The translations under genes were made by a program, and so were the position numbers. This document shows positions 1 to 7,179 of a stretch of 18,748 nt of DNA, one piece after another; positions within the stretch are counted from its first letter, which is position 1, and each line of letters starts with the position of its first letter. The stretch comes from Candidatus Pelagibacter sp. (lineage in GTDB: Bacteria > Pseudomonadota > Alphaproteobacteria > Pelagibacterales > Pelagibacteraceae). The DNA lies in the NCBI GenBank assembly GCA_016777545.1, contig JADHRH010000005.1:1-18748 (forward strand), read 5' to 3'. The notes beneath the pieces were generated by a model that did not search any database, was not told the DNA's origin, and saw nothing but the letters and a program-made list of their open reading frames with translations.

Positions 1-764
1 ATGACAATATTATTGCTAACTATGAGCCACATGAAAAAGCTGGAACGATTATGAATATCGGTGTGAACACACCTGACTCACAGCAAGCTTTTTACGTCGA
101 TAAAGCTACAGCTGATAAATATAATATAAAATCTGTTGAAGATATGAAAGATCCAAAAATAGCTGCGCTATTTAAAGATCCAGAAGATCCTTCTAAAGGT
201 AGAATGACAAGCTGTATTTCAGGTTGGACTTGCTACACTGTAAACTACGTTAAACAAGTAGAGTACGGTTTAGATAAATACTACACAAACTTTGATCCAG
301 GTTCTGGTGGAGCATTGGATGCAGCAATCGCAGGTGCGTTTGCTAAAAAGCAACCAATCTTTACATACTACTGGGCACCTACTGGTTTAATGGGAAAAGT
401 TGATCTAGTAAGACTAAAAGAGCCAGCTTATGAAGCAAAATGTTGGGCAGATATGTCTGCAGTGGTTGAAGCAATCAAAGCAAATGGTAAAGATGCATAT
501 AAAAAATCTTGTGCTTCTGAATACCAAGATATGGCTTTAACTAAATCAGTTTTAACAGAATGGGCTAAGGCACATTCTTCAGAAACTGAGTTCTTGAAAA
601 AATACACAATCCCTACAGCAACAGTTAACAAAATGTTAGCCTTCTACGAAGACGAGTCAGATGGAGACATGTTATTAACTGCTAAAGAGTTTTTAAAAAC
701 TGAAACAATGTGGAAAGATTGGGTACCAGCAGACGTTGCTAAAAAAGTTGAGGCAGCTCTTTAA
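1..764 (+). CDS. proX: Glycine betaine/quaternary-amine ABC transporter, substrate-binding protein (5' partial)
   Basis: Periplasmic solute receptor of an OpuAC/ProX-type importer. The reading frame is already open at the left edge (frame starts at base 3, reading DNIIANYEPH...), so the internal ATG at 51 is not the start and the signal peptide lies outside the window. Visible are the TYYWAPTGLMGK segment, typical of glycine betaine binding proteins, and a GWTCYTVNY segment that could supply aromatic cage residues for a quaternary ammonium group. The C-terminal lobe ends in WKDWVPADVAKKVEAAL, a usual family ending. The permease and ATPase follow in the same direction after a hairpin. Glycine betaine is the default ligand; the adjacent carnitine catabolic genes make carnitine or choline-like compounds plausible (inference). 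The family call is firm and the ligand is not. Confidence 0.9.
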   Translation, partial: DNIIANYEPHEKAGTIMNIGVNTPDSQQAFYVDKATADKYNIKSVEDMKDPKIAALFKDPEDPSKGRMTSCISGWTCYTVNYVKQVEYGLDKYYTNFDPGSGGALDAAIAGAFAKKQPIFTYYWAPTGLMGKVDLVRLKEPAYEAKCWADMSAVVEAIKANGKDAYKKSCASEYQDMALTKSVLTEWAKAHSSETEFLKKYTIPTATVNKMLAFYEDESDGDMLLTAKEFLKTETMWKDWVPADVAKKVEAAL

Positions 765-780
765 TAATATAATTAAATTC

Positions 781-806
781 TGAAAGAGCCCTTACGGGCT
801 CTTTCA
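781..806 (+). terminator. Strong hairpin between binding protein and permease genes (terminator/attenuator)
   Basis: Perfect inverted repeat just after the binding-protein stop codon. GAAAGAGCCC (782-791) pairs with GGGCTCTTTC (796-805) across the tetraloop TTAC, and one further T-A pair at 781/806 makes 11 bp in all. It is much more GC-rich than its surroundings. The following run (CATTCT) is only weakly T-rich, so it may act as a partial terminator or an mRNA 3'-end stabiliser. Either would give more binding protein than membrane subunits, a common arrangement in ABC import operons. Confidence 0.8.
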
Positions 807-823
807 TTCTAAATAAAAAATTA

Positions 824-1849
824 ATGAAAGAATTCTTTAAAAGTAAAAAAAATATATTTAATTTTGTGATGCTAGTCTTTTTTGGCTGGCTACTTTTTAT
901 CAGCTATACCTCTTCAAAAAGAAAACCTGACAATGTTGGAGAATTATTAAAATTTGATTGGTTACAATCATGGCCTAAATGGTTGGATTTACCATTAATG
1001 GCTTGGATTAATGATGCATTTAAAAAATTAAACGAAAATTATGGATGGATATTTGAAGCTATAAATAATTTTTTATTGGCAATGCTAGTTGCTTTAAAGA
1101 ATTTCTTAATTCTAGCTCCTTGGCCTTTAGTGATTTTAGGAGTTGTAGTTATAGCTTATTTTGCAAGTGGTAGAAAAATTGGAACTACAGTATTTGTTGG
1201 TTTTTGCACTTTTTTTATTGGATTTTTACATCCAATTTTCTGGCAAAAAGCCATTGAAACAACTGCAATAATGTTAATTAGTATTTTTCTATGTACGATA
1301 GTTGGTATTCCAATTGGAATATTGATGGCAAGAAGTATAAGAATAAGAGATAAATTACTTCCTGTTTTAGACCTGATGCAAACAATTCCAGCATTCGTCT
1401 ATCTAATTCCTGGAATTATGTTATTTGGTCTGGGAGCTGTTCCAGCAATCATAGCTACTTTTATTTATGCAGTGCCTCCTCTAGTGAGATTAACCGACTT
1501 AGGTATCAGGTTAGTTGATAAAGAAGTAATCGAAGCAGCCGATGCTTTTGGTGCAAGTAAAAAACAAAAGCTTCTTGGAGTTCAATTACCTTTAGCACTG
1601 CCAAACATTATGCAAGGTATTAACCAATGTACCATGATGGCCCTATCAATGGTGGTAATTGCCTCAATGATTGGTACTAGAGGATTAGGCGATGAAGTCT
1701 TGCTAGGCTTACAACAATTGAATGTTGGTAAAGCTGCTGAAGCTGGTATTGCCATAGTATTGCTTGCGATTGTTTTAGATAGAATTACTCAATCTTATGG
1801 AGAAACCCTTCAAGAAAGATCTACTCCACAAAATAAAAAAAGTAAATAA
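824..1849 (+). CDS. proW: Glycine betaine/proline-type ABC transporter, permease
   Basis: Inner-membrane permease (341 aa) of the ProXWV-type importer. A short N-terminal hydrophobic segment (about residues 12-28) and a soluble stretch precede membrane segments near residues 80-155. The BPD_transp_1 domain covers about 140-330. The ABC-coupling (EAA-like) loop is visible near EAADAFGASKKQKLLGVQLPLALPNIMQGI, the conserved contact with the ATPase. The ATG at 824 lies 18 bases after the upstream hairpin and has no clear Shine-Dalgarno sequence. The stop codon overlaps the ATPase start by one base (TAATG), implying translational coupling. The long N-terminus before the permease domain is normal for ProW. 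The ligand is set by the binding protein and remains inferred. Confidence 0.93.
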   Translation: MKEFFKSKKNIFNFVMLVFFGWLLFISYTSSKRKPDNVGELLKFDWLQSWPKWLDLPLMAWINDAFKKLNENYGWIFEAINNFLLAMLVALKNFLILAPWPLVILGVVVIAYFASGRKIGTTVFVGFCTFFIGFLHPIFWQKAIETTAIMLISIFLCTIVGIPIGILMARSIRIRDKLLPVLDLMQTIPAFVYLIPGIMLFGLGAVPAIIATFIYAVPPLVRLTDLGIRLVDKEVIEAADAFGASKKQKLLGVQLPLALPNIMQGINQCTMMALSMVVIASMIGTRGLGDEVLLGLQQLNVGKAAEAGIAIVLLAIVLDRITQSYGETLQERSTPQNKKSK

Positions 1850-2874
1850 TGGCTAAGATTGAAATTAAAAATATCTATAAAATTTTTGGCAATAAACCAC
1901 AATCTGTTTTGCCTCTAGTTAAACAAGGGGCAACAAAGGAAGAAATCTTAGAACAAACAGGACATACCGTTGGTTTAGATAATGTTTCATTGAAAATTGA
2001 AGAGGGAGAAACATTTGTGTGCATGGGCTTATCTGGATCAGGTAAATCGACTTTGATTAGACACTTAAATCGTTTAATTGATCCAACAGATGGTGAAGTT
2101 TTAGTAGAAGGCCATAGTGTAATGAGTTTAAACCCTGAACAACTTATTGATTTTAGAAGACACAAAATGAGTATGGTCTTTCAAAGATTTGGTTTATTTC
2201 CTCATAAAACAGTTTTAGAGAATGTGGGATACGGCCTTGAAATGCAAGGCAAAATAGAAGAAGAGAAAAATAAAATAGCCATGGAAAAAATTGAAGCTGT
2301 TGGATTAAATGGATTTGAGCATCAATATCCAAATCAACTCTCAGGGGGAATGCAGCAACGTGTTGGATTGGCTAGAGCATTAGCTACAAATAGTGACATC
2401 ATGTTAATGGATGAAGCATTTAGTGCTTTAGATCCTTTAATTAGAAGTGATATGCAAAAACAATTGATAGATCTTCAATCTCAATTAAAAAAAACAATTG
2501 TATTTATTACTCATGATCTTGATGAGTCATTAAGGCTTGGAGATCATATTGGAATTTTAAATGCTGGTAAATTAGTTCAGGTAGGATCCCCTGTAGATAT
2601 CGTTATGAATCCTGCAGATGCGTATGTTGAGGCTTTTGTAAAAGATGTGAATAGAGCAAAAGTGATTAAAGCAAAAATTATAATGCGGCCTGCAAACCAA
2701 TCTGAAGGTATTGATAAAGCTGATTTAATCAGAGTTCAGGAAGATCAGTTTATTGAGGAATTCTTACCTAAAATAGTATGTAAAAATTCAAATTGTGAAG
2801 TCATTGATAAGCAAGGAAATATTAAAGGGTACATTACAAATAAAGAGCTTCAGTCATCTTTGTTAAAGTCATAA
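1849..2874 (+). CDS. proV: Glycine betaine/proline-type ABC transporter, ATP-binding protein
   Basis: ATPase subunit (341 aa) that powers uptake through the adjacent permease. It has the long ProV N-terminus, Walker A GLSGSGKST (60-68), Q-loop VFQRFGLFPH (Q112), signature LSGGMQQR (164-171), Walker B IMLMDEA (184-190) and switch His222. After residue 270 only about 70 residues remain. They include VIDKQGNIKGYITNKEL, which looks like one half of a CBS repeat, so the tandem CBS sensor of enterobacterial ProV (about 400 aa) is shortened to roughly one partial copy. Ionic-strength gating by CBS domains may therefore be weak or absent (inference), which fits nutrient uptake as well as osmoprotection. 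Confidence 0.95.
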   Translation: MAKIEIKNIYKIFGNKPQSVLPLVKQGATKEEILEQTGHTVGLDNVSLKIEEGETFVCMGLSGSGKSTLIRHLNRLIDPTDGEVLVEGHSVMSLNPEQLIDFRRHKMSMVFQRFGLFPHKTVLENVGYGLEMQGKIEEEKNKIAMEKIEAVGLNGFEHQYPNQLSGGMQQRVGLARALATNSDIMLMDEAFSALDPLIRSDMQKQLIDLQSQLKKTIVFITHDLDESLRLGDHIGILNAGKLVQVGSPVDIVMNPADAYVEAFVKDVNRAKVIKAKIIMRPANQSEGIDKADLIRVQEDQFIEEFLPKIVCKNSNCEVIDKQGNIKGYITNKELQSSLLKS

Positions 2875-2893
2875 ATAATTTTTAAAAAAGTTA

Positions 2894-2923
2894 ATGTCTA
2901 AACATCCACTTGAAAAGATTTAA
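2894..2923 (+). other. Nine-codon mini-ORF with stop overlapping the downstream dehydrogenase start
   Basis: An ATG at 2894 opens the short frame MSKHPLEKI. Its TAA (2921-2923) overlaps the ATG at 2923 as TAATG, the same overlap used between genuine genes here. It could be a translated leader coupling the dehydrogenase to the transporter transcript, the scar of a deleted gene, or chance. The peptide is too short to identify. Confidence 0.3.
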
Positions 2924-3708
2924 TGCTTAAAACTCTAAATAATAAAAAAATAGTAATTTCAGCTGGAGCATCTGGAATTGGTTGGGCTACAGCTAAAGTT
3001 TGTCTTGCTAAAGGAGCTACTGTTTTTATATGTGATATTGAAAAAAAATATTTAACTCGAGCAAAAAAACATCCTTTAAATAATAAAAAATTATTTGTTT
3101 ATGAGTGTGATGCTGCAAATGAAGACGCTGTAACAGAGTTATTCAAACATATTTCAAAAAAAACTAAGAAATTAGATTGTTTGATAAATAATGTTGGTAT
3201 TGCTGGACCAACAGGAACTATTGAAAATTTAAAATCTGAAGATTGGGAAAAAACTTTAAAAGTAAATGTAATAAGTCATTTTTATTTTACTAAATTAGCC
3301 ATCCCAATGATTAAAAGAAATAAAGGTGGCTCAATTATAAATTTATCCTCTGGGGCTGGCATCATGGGTTTCCCACTTCGATCTCCATATGCTGCCAGTA
3401 AGTGGGCGATTGTTGGTGTTACTAAAACATTGGCTATGGAACTTGGTAAATTTAAAATTAGAGTGAATGCTATATGTCCAGGGACCATAAAAGGTGATCG
3501 AATGGTCAGAGTGGTAAGAGATAAATCTAAGTTTTTAAAAGTATCTAAAAAACAAATTGAAAAAGAATTTATTTCTATGGCTTCAATGAATTGTTGGATC
3601 TATGAAGAGGATATTGGGCTAACTTGTAGTTTTTTAATCTCCGATGAAGCTGCTAGAATTTCCGGTCAAGTAATAGGTGTGGATGGTAACGCAATTAGAC
3701 TAGATTAA
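2923..3708 (+). CDS. Short-chain dehydrogenase/reductase (SDR), substrate unknown
   Basis: Classical cytosolic SDR (261 aa) that oxidises or reduces a hydroxyl/keto group with NAD(P). Visible are the glycine-rich cofactor loop GASGIG (15-20), Asp38 after beta-2 (CDIE), which favours NAD over NADP, NNVG (89-92), catalytic Ser142/Ser143, Tyr156 and Lys160 (YAASK), and the PGTIKGDRM region. The C-terminus SGQVIGVDGN is standard. It is co-directional with the transporter, 48 bases downstream, and nearly touches the convergent carnitine operon (2-base gap). That context suggests oxidation of a hydroxylated quaternary amine or related acid, but nothing in the sequence fixes the substrate. The family is certain; the role is inferred from position only. 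Confidence 0.9.
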   Translation: MLKTLNNKKIVISAGASGIGWATAKVCLAKGATVFICDIEKKYLTRAKKHPLNNKKLFVYECDAANEDAVTELFKHISKKTKKLDCLINNVGIAGPTGTIENLKSEDWEKTLKVNVISHFYFTKLAIPMIKRNKGGSIINLSSGAGIMGFPLRSPYAASKWAIVGVTKTLAMELGKFKIRVNAICPGTIKGDRMVRVVRDKSKFLKVSKKQIEKEFISMASMNCWIYEEDIGLTCSFLISDEAARISGQVIGVDGNAIRLD

Positions 3709-3710
3709 TT

Positions 3711-4112
3711 TTATTTTGAAAATCTTTGAAATTTAGGAAGACCATCAGTTATTTTGTAAAAATCTGATTTTGTTTTTACAAATATATTTCTAATTGTTTT
3801 AAGTTTAGTTGGTTTATCAAACATTCCTGCTGCTATCGATATTGTATCTGAATTTTCAAATTTAAAGAAAATACTGGCTCCACATTTATTACAAAATCCT
3901 CTTTTTGCTTTTTTAGATGATTTAAACCATCTTAATGTTTTTTTACTTAAAAACTTAAGTTCTTTATCTTTAACATTAGAATAAGCACCATAAATTCCAT
4001 GGGTTTTTCGACACTGAATACAATGACAGTTCGAGACATCTCGATGTTCACCGCTTGTTTTAAACTTTACACCCTTACACAGGCAACTAGCAGTTAGTGT
4101 TAATTTTTTCAT
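3711..4112 (-). CDS. GFA/CENP-V-family zinc-binding protein
   Basis: Small (133 aa) Gfa-like protein. Seven cysteines occupy the canonical zinc positions: Cys10/Cys12 (CLC), Cys29/Cys31/Cys34 (CHCIQC) and Cys74/Cys77 (CNKC). Founding members were described as glutathione-dependent formaldehyde-activating enzymes, but most homologues are uncharacterised, so no activity is assigned. It is the last gene of the minus-strand carnitine operon, with one base between the dehydrogenase stop and its ATG. A link to formaldehyde from oxidative N-demethylation of glycine betaine is possible (inference) but unproven. The gene is clearly real given its intact motif set. Confidence 0.85.
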   Translation of the reverse strand: MKKLTLTASCLCKGVKFKTSGEHRDVSNCHCIQCRKTHGIYGAYSNVKDKELKFLSKKTLRWFKSSKKAKRGFCNKCGASIFFKFENSDTISIAAGMFDKPTKLKTIRNIFVKTKSDFYKITDGLPKFQRFSK

Positions 4113-4113
4113 T

Positions 4114-5058
4114 TTAGTTTCTAATTTTATTTTCGTATTTTTTTCTTAATTTTTGAAGTTCAACTAAATATTCATCTCTAATATTGGCTATTTGAGAGAT
4201 CGATTTACCTTTTGATTGTTTTTTAGTGCCCTCTACCAATCTATTTATGAGCGACTTTGATAAATTTGGCGCTTTTAATTTAGTCCATGGCAATTTTAAT
4301 GCTGGCCCAAATTGTTCCAGCATGTGTCTCATTCCAGATTTACCTCCAGCTAAATGAAAAGTTAAAAAAGTACCCATCAAAGACCATCTTAATCCAGGAC
4401 CATCCTCTATTACCCTATCTAAATCTTCAGTTGTTGCGTGACCTTCATTTATAATGTGCAGTCCCTCTCTCCATAAAGCTTCTTGTAATCGATCACATAA
4501 ATAACCAGGTAATTCATGTTTAACCATTACAGGATTCATTGAAATTGATTTATAAAATTTATTCGCTTCTAATAAATATTTTTTAGAAGTTTTCTTACCT
4601 GGAACAATTTCTACACCTGGCAATAGATATACAGGATTAAATGGGTGTCCTATTAAAGCTCTTTCAGGATTTTTACATTTAGAATAAATTCTTGTTGGAA
4701 GTAAACCTGAAGAACTGGAAGCAATTATAGAATTTGGTTTGGCGTATTTTCCAATTGTATTCATTAATTTTGTTTTTAATGAATAATTTTCAGAGGCACA
4801 TTCTTGAATGAAATCTGCATCCTTTAAAGCTTCTTCTATTGAAGTAAAGTAATGAAAATTATTTAAATTAATTTTTTTTTTATTAAATAATTTTTTTACA
4901 GAAGGCCAAGTTCTTTTAATCTCAGAAATTAAATTTCTTTTTAACTTTATATCTTTGTCAAATGCATAAACAATTTTATCATGAGCTAGACAACGAATAA
5001 TCCACCCTGCTCCGATAACACCAGTTCCAATAACTGCTACTTTTTTTATGTTGGACAT
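4114..5058 (-). CDS. cdhA: L-carnitine 3-dehydrogenase (3-hydroxyacyl-CoA dehydrogenase fold)
   Basis: Predicted to oxidise L-carnitine to 3-dehydrocarnitine with NAD+ in the cytosol. It has an N-terminal Rossmann loop GTGVIGAGW (11-19), Asp34/Asp36 after beta-2, and IASSSSGLLPT (112-122). The catalytic dyad His138 (GHPFNP) and Glu150 are present. The PGYLCDRLQEALWREGLHI block is followed by GPGLRWSLMGTF and AGGKSGMRHM. The Asp in place of Asn in the CDRLQEALWRE block, together with the GPGLRW...AGG..GMRH blocks, is characteristic of carnitine dehydrogenases rather than 3-hydroxybutyryl-CoA dehydrogenases. At 314 aa the length is normal. Its ATG overlaps the stop of the BKACE gene (TAATG), whose product acts next in the pathway, which strongly supports the assignment. 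Confidence 0.88.
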   Translation of the reverse strand: MSNIKKVAVIGTGVIGAGWIIRCLAHDKIVYAFDKDIKLKRNLISEIKRTWPSVKKLFNKKKINLNNFHYFTSIEEALKDADFIQECASENYSLKTKLMNTIGKYAKPNSIIASSSSGLLPTRIYSKCKNPERALIGHPFNPVYLLPGVEIVPGKKTSKKYLLEANKFYKSISMNPVMVKHELPGYLCDRLQEALWREGLHIINEGHATTEDLDRVIEDGPGLRWSLMGTFLTFHLAGGKSGMRHMLEQFGPALKLPWTKLKAPNLSKSLINRLVEGTKKQSKGKSISQIANIRDEYLVELQKLRKKYENKIRN

Positions 5059-5945
5059 TAATGATGTTTAACAAGCTTCAATTTCTCTCTTGTTTCTGCT
5101 GGAGTCATTATTGATGATCCAAGATCTTCTACAATTCTTGCTGCTTTTTCAACTAGCTGAGCATTGGTTGCTAATTTACCTTTTGATAAATATAAATTAT
5201 CTTCTAAACCTACTCGAGGATTGCCTCCCATAATTACAGTTTGTGCTACATAAGGCATTTCATTTCTAGAAATTGCAAAACCAGACCAAACCGCTTCTTT
5301 AGGCATAATATCTTTCATTGCTTGCATAGCTAAAGGAGTTGCAGGAGCACCCCATGGTATCCCTAAACACATTTGAAACATTGGTGGATCACTCAACAAT
5401 CCTTCTTTATATAACTGTGCACCAAACCACATATTACCTAAATCAAAAGCTTCGATTTCAGGTTTTACATTTATTTCTAACAATTTTTTTGCAGCTTTCC
5501 TTAGATCGTTGGGGGTATTAACTGTAATTACCGACCCATCACCAAAGTTTAAAGTTCCAGCATCTAAAGTACAAATTTCTGGTAGAAATTGTTCAGCATT
5601 AGCAATTCTTTCCATAATATTTGCCATATCCGTCATTGGCCCAAATTCTAAGGGATTTTTGCCTTGTCCAATATCAAGGTCACCACCCATACCTGTGGTT
5701 AAATTTAAGATGACATCAGTTTCACTTGATCGAACTCTATCAACAACCTCTTTATATAATTCTAATCTTCTACTTGGTTTTCCATCTTCTTCTCTTACGT
5801 GAATATGTGCTATAGCTGCTCCTGCTTTTGCAGCTTCAATTGCAGCAGTTGCTATTTGTTGAGGTGTTTTTGGTAAATCAGGATGTTTGCTTGCTGTATC
5901 ACCCGATCCAGTAACCGCACATGATATAAAAACTTTATTGTTCAT
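5058..5945 (-). CDS. cdhC: 3-dehydrocarnitine cleavage enzyme (BKACE family, formerly DUF849)
   Basis: Beta-keto acid cleavage enzyme (295 aa). Predicted reaction: 3-dehydrocarnitine + acetyl-CoA gives betainyl-CoA + acetoacetate. It shows the family N-terminus FISCAVTGSGDT, zinc ligands His47 and His49 (HIHVR), NLTTGMGGD (81-89), and Glu229 with Arg227 (SRNEM) as the third metal ligand and active-site Arg region. BKACE enzymes act on several beta-keto acids. The coupling to carnitine dehydrogenase, and the thioesterase across the divergent gap, point to dehydrocarnitine. It is the first gene of its operon and starts 36 bases from the divergent aldolase gene. The family is certain; the substrate is very likely. 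Confidence 0.9.
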   Translation of the reverse strand: MNNKVFISCAVTGSGDTASKHPDLPKTPQQIATAAIEAAKAGAAIAHIHVREEDGKPSRRLELYKEVVDRVRSSETDVILNLTTGMGGDLDIGQGKNPLEFGPMTDMANIMERIANAEQFLPEICTLDAGTLNFGDGSVITVNTPNDLRKAAKKLLEINVKPEIEAFDLGNMWFGAQLYKEGLLSDPPMFQMCLGIPWGAPATPLAMQAMKDIMPKEAVWSGFAISRNEMPYVAQTVIMGGNPRVGLEDNLYLSKGKLATNAQLVEKAARIVEDLGSSIMTPAETREKLKLVKHH

Positions 5946-5981
5946 ATTTTGTAATTTAAATTATATGCTAGATTATCTTAA
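5946..5981. promoter_or_regulatory. 36-base divergent intergenic region driving both carnitine-linked operons
   Basis: This is the only space between the divergent starts at 5945 (minus) and 5982 (plus). On the minus strand a TATAAT -10-like hexamer (complement of 5960-5965) lies about 15 bases before the ATG, implying a very short leader; its -35 region would fall inside the aldolase gene (about 5983-5988, TTTCCA, poor match). No convincing plus-strand -35/-10 pair was found and there is no clear operator. The hexamer is suggestive only, because the region is AT-rich. Confidence 0.4.
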
Positions 5982-6710
5982 ATGGAAATAACAGAATTAC
6001 AAAAAGATCTAGCTGCAACTTTTAGATGGACAGCTAGGTTAAATATGCATGAAGGAGTTGCTAACCATTTTAGTGCATGTGTTCCAGGTTCTTCGACTGA
6101 TTTTTATGTAAACAAAGCTGGCCTTCATTTCAGTCAAATTAAAGCTAGTGACATAATTTTAGTTACCAAAGATAATATTGAAGAACTAAAGAAAAAACCA
6201 GATTTAGTTGATCCAACAGCAATAAACATACATGGAGCAATCCACCAAAAAGTTACCCATGCAAGATGCATTTTTCATGTTCATTCAAAATATGCAACAG
6301 CGCTATCGACTCTAAAAGATCCTATCATGAAACCTATAGATCAAAATACCATGATTTTTTTTAATAGAGTTTCTATCTTTAATGAATTTGGTGGACTAGG
6401 GTTTGAAGATGAGTCAATTAAAATGGCCAACGCTTTAGGAAATAAACAACATTTACTTTTAGCTAATCATGGAATTATTACAACTGGTGAAACTGTTGCT
6501 GAGGGTTTTAACTACTTATACTATTTTGAAAAAGCTGCTGAAACTTACTTAACAGCTTTATCAACGAACAAAGAATTAAATATTGTTAGTGATGAAATAG
6601 CAGAAAAAACTGCACAAGAAACTGCTGACTATCCAATAAATCTAGCACAGTTGCATTTAGATCAAATAAAAAAAATTTTAGACAAAGAAGAACCAGATTA
6701 TAAAAATTAA
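5982..6710 (+). CDS. Class II aldolase/adducin-family protein, function unknown
   Basis: Cytosolic protein (242 aa) with an intact metal triad: His99 and His101 (FHVHSKYATAL) and His163 (ANHGIITTGET). In fuculose/rhamnulose-phosphate aldolases a catalytic Glu lies four residues before a conserved His. Here that position is Ala80 in PTAINIHGAIH, as in the adducin-like subgroup, so ordinary sugar-phosphate aldol cleavage is unlikely. Metal-dependent decarboxylation, isomerisation or retro-aldol chemistry on an organic acid remains possible. It is the first gene of the plus-strand operon, directly abutting the thioesterase gene (TAA then ATG), so it probably acts on the same compound set. No role for such a protein is established in carnitine catabolism to my knowledge. 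Confidence 0.85.
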   Translation: MEITELQKDLAATFRWTARLNMHEGVANHFSACVPGSSTDFYVNKAGLHFSQIKASDIILVTKDNIEELKKKPDLVDPTAINIHGAIHQKVTHARCIFHVHSKYATALSTLKDPIMKPIDQNTMIFFNRVSIFNEFGGLGFEDESIKMANALGNKQHLLLANHGIITTGETVAEGFNYLYYFEKAAETYLTALSTNKELNIVSDEIAEKTAQETADYPINLAQLHLDQIKKILDKEEPDYKN

Positions 6711-7178
6711 ATGTCAGTACATATAGCAAATCAGATAATTAAAAAAGAATGGACGGATTATAACAATCACATGAATATGGCTTACTATATTCTGGTGTTT
6801 GATCAAGTTTGGGAATTAATGCTTGAAAAATTTAAAATGGGAGAAATGTCAGCAAAAACGACAAGTATGAGCACAATGGTTGTTGAAACCCACACTACTT
6901 ATAACAGTGAAGTTAAAGAAGGTGATGAAGTTGAAGTTAATTTAACATTCTTTGATCATGATAAAAAAAGACTACATTACAAAATGGAAATGATTGAAAA
7001 ATCCTCAAAAAAACTATCTGCAACAACAGAGGTGTTATCTTTGTATATTAATCTAGATGCAAGAAAAGTAAGCGAATTTGAAGAGGAAAAAGTTAATTTA
7101 ATGGATGATTTTATAAATTTAAATAGTTTAAAATTTTCAAATAAAGATTTAATATTAGCTAATAAATTAAAAAAATAA
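6711..7178 (+). CDS. cdhB: Hotdog-fold acyl-CoA thioesterase, probable betainyl-CoA thioesterase
   Basis: 4-hydroxybenzoyl-CoA thioesterase-type hotdog protein (155 aa). Its signature WTDYNNHMNMAYY (14-26) carries the expected catalytic Asp16 followed by the H-M-N turn. Predicted to hydrolyse betainyl-CoA, the product of the BKACE step, to glycine betaine and CoA. The assignment rests on the match to carnitine-operon thioesterases (DYN.HMN..YY pattern) and on the gene lying within 800 bases of the BKACE gene. It abuts the upstream aldolase gene with no spacer and is separated by a single base from the TauD gene. The alternative is a general thioesterase, for example for 4-carbon acyl-CoAs. 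Confidence 0.8.
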   Translation: MSVHIANQIIKKEWTDYNNHMNMAYYILVFDQVWELMLEKFKMGEMSAKTTSMSTMVVETHTTYNSEVKEGDEVEVNLTFFDHDKKRLHYKMEMIEKSSKKLSATTEVLSLYINLDARKVSEFEEEKVNLMDDFINLNSLKFSNKDLILANKLKK

Positions 7179-7179
7179 T

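Noticed and set aside
51..764. Start of the binding protein at the ATG at 51
   Set aside because: The frame is open to the left edge with family-consistent residues, and no signal peptide follows this ATG, so the gene begins outside the window.
1875..2165. Minus-strand open frame of 96 codons inside the ATPase gene
   Set aside because: Lies entirely within a well-supported proV with intact motifs; the translated peptide has no recognisable domain. The same holds for the antisense frames at 428-631, 3282-3488, 5339-5521, 5509-5802, 6977-7207, 16631-16825, 16901-17107 and 17890-18078.
3711..4112. True S-(hydroxymethyl)glutathione synthase (gfa)
   Set aside because: The cysteine pattern defines the fold only; most family members have no proven formaldehyde activity.
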